Source: Chrysophaeum taylorii (taxonomy: Eukaryota > Sar > Pelagophyceae > Pelagomonadales > Pelagomonadaceae). Taken from it: a DNA stretch of 64,000 nucleotides. Of this stretch, positions 57,468 through 64,000 are shown piece after piece. The notes beneath the pieces were generated by a model. That model searched no databases, had not been told where the DNA came from, and saw only the letters and a program-made list of their open reading frames with translations. Position 1 is the first letter of the stretch. Each line of letters starts with the position of its first letter. The DNA lies in NCBI GenBank assembly GCA_029834535.1, contig JAQMWT010000117.1, positions 37,067-101,066 on the forward strand, read 5' to 3'. A program made the position numbers and the translations under genes.

Positions 57468-58916
57468 GTGTACATAGACACCGATAGACAGACCCCCTTA
57501 GAATGTCTAGACAATGTCAACTGCGTGACTGAACCCACAGGTTCCCCGTCAACTGCTATGGCAGAACACGCAGCACGAGCCGCGCTCAAGGCGATCACAG
57601 GTGCGGATATATGTAGTGAGTTTCTTAACGACGGAAATCGATTTCAGCTTCAGACTCGCAAGGTATCCTTGCAAATCAAACACATTAAGCAATTATTACG
57701 GTCCAGTCATGCCGATGCTTTCCTCGAGTACGACTCGTACGAAGCATATACTCGGTCATGCAAGGACTACGAGATCCTCCGGAATCCAATTCTCGATCGC
57801 GTTTTCCTGGAATGGAAGACCGATAGGGCTGCTGATCTCCGTTTAGCTGTTGATGAATTGCCCCCTGAGTATCAGGAATGGCATTTCACCAACGAAGCTT
57901 TCCCCCACCTACCTGATGCAGAAGTAGCTCAGCTAGCTACTGTCTGTTACGACTATGAAGTCAAGGCATTACGTCCTGAAATCAATGCTCGTTTCTTAGA
58001 AGAGGAACGAATCTTAAATCGCGCGCACCCGAAGGCACTAGCTTTCGACACCCGTGTTCGTGCCCCTGTTAAAATGTTTTCGTTAACTGCTGCTGACTGG
58101 CACACTTATCAGAACACGTACGCTACATTCTTGCATACTTACTTCAATCTTGAAAGTGTTGGAAAACCGGCAATTGCGGCCTGGCCCGCAATCAATGAGG
58201 TATACAACAAAAGTTATTTACCCAACAAGGCCCGAGCTATCATGCTCATCGCCTTTAGTCACTACGAGTCTGTTACGACTACTGATGTGTCCTATTTGAA
58301 ACAGCAATTTAACTCTGTTGTTTATAATCCTAACTGGTATGTCCATGTATTTATCGAAGCTGTCCTAGCATTTAGGCAAATCTCTAACCAACTTAACCAG
58401 GAAGAGACTGACCTTCAATTCGACTTTGGCACTCTTTGCAGAAAAATCTATGAAGAGATGCATCGGCATTATGCCGATAATACCAGCAACAACCGTTACG
58501 ATCGTGGTTGGGTAGATTGGTGTAATATGTACGAAACCCGATCTTCATCTCGACCTGTGCCAGAAGCTGAACGATTGTGTCACCCTACCAACCCTAGCTA
58601 CATTTTAGAATACGCATTAGACCTTTACAGTGTCGTATCAAATGGGTCGAACAAAAGACGCTTAGAACGCCCTGTTTATTGGCAACCCTATGTCGAAGGT
58701 TTATCATCTCAACCAAAGCCAAAGTTACTACTTACACATACTTTGGACTCATTAGACAAAAGTCTGACTCAAACTGCTAACACACTCGCCTTCATCACTT
58801 CGTCCCAACCTGGTGCATCTTCCACGTTTAATGCTATACGCTTGCGTAACTCTAATGATGCTCGCCAGCCTTTCTCTCGCAGCGATTTATCGTATTATCG
58901 TCCTGGTGATTCTTAC
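57468..58916 (+). CDS. gag: Copia-3 Gag
   Basis: The reading frame is open from 57468; the ATG at 57558 (MAEHAARAALKAITGADICS) is the more likely start. About 450 native residues with no zinc knuckle. Conserved with Copia-2: LHTYFNLESVGKPAIAAWPA, PNKARAIMLIAFSHYESV, NWYVHVFIEAVLAFRQISNQ, VDWCNMYETRSSSR, RPVYWQPYVEGL and TLDSLDKSLTQTANTLAFI. It ends in SDLSYYRPGDSY, where SINE-like S6 starts and supplies the last codons of the ORF; the frame resumes in phase after S6 (VTKKTAGQS). Confidence 0.75.
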
Positions 58917-59271
58917 CCTGATCGCCGACTGCGGTTGCGATGGAGGACGGTGCCTCATGAATCCTGAGCCTTGCGAGGGCATCCGCCCTCCCGGCGTAGG
59001 TTGGCACCTATTCGCCTCCCGGGCGGGCCGGTTGGCAGCCGGAACGTTCGCAGTGGGACGGGGTATGGCCGGGGGGCGAAGACGGAAGGTTATCGACGAG
59101 TTGGTTGTCAGTCACATCGCGGTCTCCTCGTCGCATGGCGACAAGCTTGATGGTCACTCTCCGCCGACCGACCTTTCGGCGCTCCTCGTCTACAGGCCCG
59201 TGATTCCGGACTGGCACCTGTCGGTCCGGCCTGGCTCCCATGCTCGGGAGAGGTCTGAAGTTAGTTAGTTA
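58917..59271 (+). mobile_element. SINE-like element copy S6, inside Copia-3 gag
   Basis: 355 bp with a 12-bp target duplication GGTGATTCTTAC at 58905-58916 and 59272-59283. The head lacks the first few bases (starts CCTGATCGCCG). The tail is TTAGTTAGTTA. The host reading frame is preserved when the insert and one duplicate are ignored. Confidence 0.83.
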
Positions 59272-59360
59272 GGTGATTCTTACGTCACCAAGAAAACTGC
59301 CGGACAGTCCGATGACCGTCCAATTTACCCCGCACTTTTGACAGGTCCTCTCGGTCTAAC

Positions 59361-60680
59361 ATGAAATTATTAGATCGAACAAACCACACCTCAAACACCC
59401 TGCGAGAACAGTGCAGCGAACTCACGAAGCATGTGACAGATAATGATACCACGACTCAGCTACAACATAATATCAACAAGTTATTTGGGACTTTATTACA
59501 ATCAACTGACATTCTGTCAACGACATCTACTGAGGACAACAGTAGTTTACTTCGTCTAAACGAACAGCCCATGTTTGCAGAAGACATCATTTATGATGTA
59601 GACGTTCATCTATCCTCGACCGAAAGGTCGTTAAACTACGTGGAGCCACAACACCATACTGTCGTTACTGCTCCCACCCCAACAACAACTCCTCCTACTA
59701 CAAACACACAGGGTAATCCTTCCAATACTGTGTCTAACCTCTTTACCGCTTCCGCCATCTCGGCTTTACCACCAGCATTATTGTCCTCGCTATCTTCACA
59801 GGTCCAATCTGCCATCACCACATCATCACAAGCCGAAACCAAAAGGGATGCCGATCATACTTCGCTATCGTCATTTGATAAAAAGCACGGCATGGCTGAT
59901 GAGGCTGACGAACCATCACCACCTGTTCAACCGATCATTATTCCAACGAATCTGTTGTTGCTGAAGAACTTCTTCACAGCCAGCCTCTCCACTACTTGCC
60001 CACATTCGGAAAACGCCTTCCTCACCAACTACATGAAGGTAAACAGTGTCCCTCCACATTGCTCTTTTCTATATTTTGACTCTTGTGCTACCATCTCATT
60101 GATGTCCACTTGCGATTTCGCAATACCCAATCATATAATTCCATTGGATTCCAAATACGCGCCGATTGTTATTCAGACGGCTACAGGACAACAACGGGCA
60201 TCACACATGATGTTAACACGTAACATCGTTATTCCCCTACCAGATCATCCACAAGTTGGCTATGTTAAGATCGACTTCGCTTTATGTCTTCAGCCAGTGC
60301 ATGACCGACATCTCGCTATCCTGAGCATGCTCGAGTGGAACCAGACAAACCTGACCACTGTGTTCAATGATCGAGCTGAGCCAAAGCTCAGCGCTGTCAC
60401 GAGCCGCATAGACAAAGATGTACGTATACCCATACACTATGTAGCAGCTAATTTACCCGCTCTCCCTTGTCTCGCTTACAACATCGCGCGCGACAGGCGG
60501 CTGGAACTTCGCTCCCTTGCATTTCCCCTCAAGCGATACCATGAAAACAGGGATCTACTGGCATACTACAACTACCTACTCCAAAGAGTTTTACCAGATC
60601 GCCCGTGGATTCGCCCTTTGGTTCTCAATCTTCGGAAACAGAACAAATTTGTTCAGCAGAACACGCAGCCATTAACCTGA
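59361..60680 (+). CDS. Copia-3 Gag end and protease
   Basis: 439 codons. The beginning (MKLLDRTNHTSNTLREQC) aligns with MDRATYQVDRLRHLF of Copia-2 and is one base out of phase with the preceding gag frame. A Thr/Pro-rich linker follows, then the protease: CSFLYFDSCATISLMS, with DSCAT where DSGAS is expected, IQTATGQQRASHMMLTRNIV and QVGYVKIDFALCLQP. The end, YNIARDRRLELRSLAFPL and VLPDRPWIRPLVLNL, is conserved in Copia-2. Confidence 0.78.
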   Translation: MKLLDRTNHTSNTLREQCSELTKHVTDNDTTTQLQHNINKLFGTLLQSTDILSTTSTEDNSSLLRLNEQPMFAEDIIYDVDVHLSSTERSLNYVEPQHHTVVTAPTPTTTPPTTNTQGNPSNTVSNLFTASAISALPPALLSSLSSQVQSAITTSSQAETKRDADHTSLSSFDKKHGMADEADEPSPPVQPIIIPTNLLLLKNFFTASLSTTCPHSENAFLTNYMKVNSVPPHCSFLYFDSCATISLMSTCDFAIPNHIIPLDSKYAPIVIQTATGQQRASHMMLTRNIVIPLPDHPQVGYVKIDFALCLQPVHDRHLAILSMLEWNQTNLTTVFNDRAEPKLSAVTSRIDKDVRIPIHYVAANLPALPCLAYNIARDRRLELRSLAFPLKRYHENRDLLAYYNYLLQRVLPDRPWIRPLVLNLRKQNKFVQQNTQPLT

Positions 60681-60811
60681 CTACTGTCACGCCCAGTGTT
60701 TCTCTCACAAGAGTCCAATCTCCGCAAACCCTCTGTCATGTTACGTTGTTCTGGTTTGTCAACTCCGGCGTTCCTGTCTCAAGCCACTAATGACTTAGGC
60801 TTAAATATCAA

Positions 60812-61451
60812 CAAGTGCAGGCCAGTAAGTTCACCTAGTCGTCGACTCAGAAGAGCATATTCTCGGGGCTGCCGATCGACAGAGAGCCACGTAGCGCTGG
60901 ACGTGACAGAAGACGGGCTTGGGCAAGAGGACGCCGACCTCGCGGGGCGTCTGGCCCTGGCTCTTGTTGATCGTTGGCGTAGGCGGGCCTTAAGGGATAC
61001 AGGTTGGAGGAGCCTCGGTGACAACGACACGATCGATCATGTATCTGGTACCGTTGCAGTGGCCGTGCGACGGGTCGAGGTTGCGAAGACCTTAAGCTCG
61101 CGATCAAAGTCAGCATGCCGTTGGTTGTCAGGGAGTTGAAAACTCTACTGTAAAGAGCGAGGCGTCGTCTTCCGACCCAGCCTAGTCAGCCGAAAAGAAC
61201 TCCGACGCCTCGTCTCCGGGAAAAAAAGGCCGCGGTCATGCGCGCGTTGTCAGCATCGACAACATCGTTTCGACGGGGCGTGAGAATGGCGCGCTGAAAG
61301 AGCCGCCGCGGGTCGTGGAAATAGTCTGCGAGGTCGCCGTAGACGGCTTGGAGGATCACTGTCTGGCTCTCGCGCCTACCTGATCCTTACCCTAAATCGA
61401 GGGACAAACAGACAGACAGACAGACAGACGAACATCTGTCGATTAGTAGTT
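60812..61451 (-). mobile_element. Helitron-like short element, copy F, internally deleted
   Basis: 640 bp, minus orientation, CAAGTGCAGG at left and GATTAGTAGTT at right. It keeps the helicase remnant and the microsatellite but only one unit of the tandem tail (AGTAAGTTCACC). Copia-3 codons read in phase across it (LNI before, VKVVVESDD after), as in Copia-2 (NINVKVIVESDD). No target duplication; A on both sides (T on the other strand). Confidence 0.78.
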
Positions 61452-63380
61452 AAGATGTAAAAGTTGTTGTTGAGTCTGATGATACGCTTGTTCGTATGTT
61501 ACGCCACCGTTTTCCTACTGTACTATTATTTGAATCTCTCCCCGCCTTTATTAACCATCTTCACCTAATCTCACCAGAGGAAAGGCGCACATTCTATTGT
61601 GATATAATTGAGATCACTCCTCCCTGCACAACAGGAATTTACTAAAACAGCAAAAGTCGGAAGACCTACACAGCCTGCTGGACGATTCTCTTTTCGACAG
61701 CATGCTGTCTGTCATCAAATTACTCCAGCCCTTGGTACTACTGGCTGAGATGACGGCTCCGCACAAATACTGTCATCCAGACCACATCACAGTGGCCAAT
61801 CTCATCCATTCTACACTCGATTACTGTGTCGATGTTGTTGACAGGTTCCCGACCTACCTCTGTGGCGACTACCAATCTAGAGAAAGGTGGATATGCATCG
61901 CACGCAGATATTCTACTGGACCAATTAAGCTATTATCGTGGCCCATCTCCACCACCACGCCCCTTCCTAGAGATCGTGGATGATCTACAAGCCTATTCCC
62001 AAGCGCCTTTGGCTACCTAACCACTATCCAAAGACTGGATCCGGGTGTTCCCCGATCCTCCATACATCTCCGTTCCTAAAACTTTTGCACCTTACTCTCG
62101 CACGTAGGTTCTGCTCAGCTTACTATTGCGGACCTTGAATCCCTCAATATGTTACTGCTTCGCCTTCACTCACAACAGGCTCACGAACAACGTACTCACT
62201 CTGTTCAACCCGAGTGTACTTATCATCAGTTGTGCTTTAAACGCTCCTCTATGGAGCCATTACCCATGCAACACAAATCCTATACACGTCAAGGTTTTTA
62301 CAATCCTCTATAACTTGTCTGCCAGCTTACACACAACTCACTCACCCACTCCGTGTCCCTATTACATAACCGTTTTTTGAAACTAACCAACCGTCACACA
62401 GGTATTACTTACAACCTCATCAACATCACACAACTCCTACTTCTTAACTGGTGGCCACCATTCGACGGCAACCTCACCATAGAAACTGCCACCACCAAAC
62501 AGCAACCCCCATCACGCCTTTGGAAGCACGTATACGTTCCTGCTTCCGACATCCCCCCGCGACCGGGACAGGTCCATGTATTTTGGAGCCGTTTATGGGT
62601 TACTTGTGGATAGTCCAAGCCCTTCCCCAAGTTGGCTCCGCTGCCGCCTATGGCACCGCCATACAAAAACTCTTGCCCAGATGCGCTCTTGTGATGCCTG
62701 GCTGCCTTACCTTCAAGGCACCGACAACTCTTTCGATTACAGGAACGACTCTCATTTTGCTCTGGAAGACCACTACTTATCTCATAGTCATATGCGGGTA
62801 TCTTCGTGGAAGTGACAGCAAACTCGGCTCTAAAATCCACATCAATGCTTGCTCCATTGCCAACCGCCGAGGGTATGCCAATATTATTTTACTCGACTCC
62901 TCGCAACGGAAATTACTCTACCCCACTCGACCGAGTTATTCGTGCTAACAACCACACCAAACAGCAGGAATCCTTCCTATTGTCTCTCTACGCCATGACC
63001 TTTTCTGTGACATGCTCAGCAATGCTCTGCCTGCCGGTACGTACGCACTCTGTACAAGCCCTTTCGCTCCTCGTTGCCGATATTAATCCCTTATGTTGGA
63101 CCCTACCTTTCAACATACTGCCGCAGTGACAAAGAAAGAATCCTATGTATCCAATTTCATGACCGTTAATCAAAGCCTCCACCACGTGCAGCACAGATAC
63201 CTTGGCCTTTAGCACAAGCTTTTATGATGTCTATTTCCAGCAACTGCTTTGACCGATGTGTTATACTATATATCTTCGTCCTACGAAGATACTCTCGCTA
63301 CTCGTGATGATGAGGATGCACCTCCAAGTGACCCTGCTGCGCACCAGGATGACGACGCACCGCCCCCCCCCTGCCTTAGA
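61452..63380 (+). pseudogene. Copia-3 uncharacterised domain between protease and integrase, decayed
   Basis: Pieces in different frames: VKVVVESDDTLVRMLRHRFP and EERRTFYCDIIEITPPC (61460-61640); MLSVIKLLQPLVLLAEMTAP, VDVVDRFPTYLCGDYQSRER and WICIARRYSTGPIKLLSWP (61702-61960); KIHINACSIANRRGYANIIL and MLSNALPAGTYAL (62830-63060); TAAVTKKESYVSNF (63120-63160). Each aligns with Copia-2 49819-48350. The segment between 62000 and 62800 is harder to follow. Many stops. Confidence 0.65.
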
Positions 63381-64000
63381 CACCGAACTCAAGTTCGATG
63401 TTCGGCGCAAACGGCATATTCCCGCTCATCCCATTCCTCGTAAGTCCCTCGCACACGGATCCACCGAATTCTCATGCCAAAGAACGTGCTGTCGCTTTCC
63501 CCGGTGCATCAGTGCCCCGACAACGTCGCTGCCAAGGCCCCAACGTACTTGCTCGCCCTGGATTCTCTGCTTCTGACATACCATATCGCGACTTATGCAC
63601 CGACTGCATCGCACACCAACAAGCGCCACCCGCACAAGCAACAAGCGAGCCCTCTGCCAACAAGCATTTCAATGGCGACCGTAACATGCAAGGCCTTCTT
63701 TGAGCAAACTCATCAAAGCCGGCGAAGTCCTGGCGTGCGACGGCGGCTTATGTGACCATCCCATCCAATGGTTGGGGGGGGAGGTAGGGGTTCCAAGGCA
63801 CACTATCCATCGTCTTTCAAGGAACTCATTTCGAAATTTCCTTCTTGGTGTCTTTACACGCACACCACGCCACGGAGGTCACTCAAGCTCTGGTTTGGTA
63901 TGACTTCTGTCGTACACAAACTCAACGTGCACACATGCGCACCTCTACTCCGATGCATTCAAGCCTTATTTTAGCCCACCTTACCATCCCCGTACAGCGT
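63381..64000 (+). pseudogene. pol: Copia-3 integrase, decayed, cut by window end
   Basis: FDVRRKRHIPAHPIPRKSLA at about 63390, zinc domain SASDIPYRDLCTDCIAHQQ at about 63560, catalytic-core start IKAGEVLACDGGLCDH (first Asp, about 63710) and, after a G9 tract (63774-63782) and a shift, YSDAFKPYFSPPYHPRTA (second Asp) at the window end. It aligns with Copia-2 48100-47700. Confidence 0.75.

Larger units (their letters stand above)
57051..64000 (+). mobile_element. Copia-3: Ty1/Copia-type retrotransposon, runs off the window
   Basis: Plus strand. Order: primer-binding site, leader, Gag, protease, uncharacterised domain, integrase up to its second catalytic Asp, where the window ends. RT and RNase H lie outside. 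SINE-like S6 and Helitron-like copy F are inserted. Gag is the best preserved part; frameshifts and stops accumulate after 61600. Confidence 0.82.

Overview
This is a repeat-filled piece of a eukaryotic nuclear genome. I see no bacterial operons, no rRNA or tRNA genes and no clearly intact host gene. Almost everything is mobile DNA: LTR retrotransposons of the Ty3/Gypsy and Ty1/Copia types, a non-LTR-type reverse-transcriptase element, short Helitron-derived elements and a SINE-like family, often inserted into one another. The content (Gypsy elements carrying a DNA cytosine methyltransferase, Helitron Pif1 helicase fragments, Copia elements primed by half an initiator tRNA) suggests a protist or alga with a repeat-rich genome. 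I cannot name the taxon from the sequence alone.

Layout. 1-352: tail of a Helitron-like element. 547-870: a 162-bp tandem duplication. 1168-2141 and 12387-12929: two halves of one minus-strand ORF with IQ-like repeats, split by Gypsy element A. Gyp-A (2142-12386, minus strand, LTRs nearly identical) encodes Gag-protease, a C5 cytosine methyltransferase and an intact Pol; a 1.07-kb Helitron-like element sits in its gag. Gyp-B (12930-20438, minus) is a frameshifted relative that has lost protease and methyltransferase. 20439-23364: a degraded non-LTR-type RT element. 23362-23840: an LTR fragment and SINE copy S1. Gyp-C (23879-36704, minus, 5-bp TSD) is the oldest relative; it has two Helitron-like insertions and a methyltransferase whose catalytic cysteine has become arginine. 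36705-37425: unassigned broken ORFs. Copia-1: 37426-42601, minus. 42602-44038: unassigned broken ORFs. Copia-2: about 44039 to 56000, minus, with SINE copies S2-S4 and two head-to-tail Helitron-like copies. Copia-3: about 56985 to the window end, plus strand, head-to-head with Copia-2, with SINE copies S5 and S6 and one Helitron-like copy.

How it works together. The Gypsy family is the most interesting system. Its genomic RNA would encode Gag (particle), a retropepsin-like protease with an unusual active-site motif, a cytosine methyltransferase that reads directly into Pol, then RT, RNase H, integrase and a conserved C-terminal module. The three copies form a natural series: near-intact (A), deleted (B), decayed (C). 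The Copia-2/3 lineage adds a large uncharacterised domain between protease and integrase. The Helitron-like and SINE-like elements are passive riders. Several insertions can be read backwards because the host reading frame is recovered when the insert and one duplicate are ignored.

Limits: all alignments and identities were made by eye, and domain calls rest on motif recognition.
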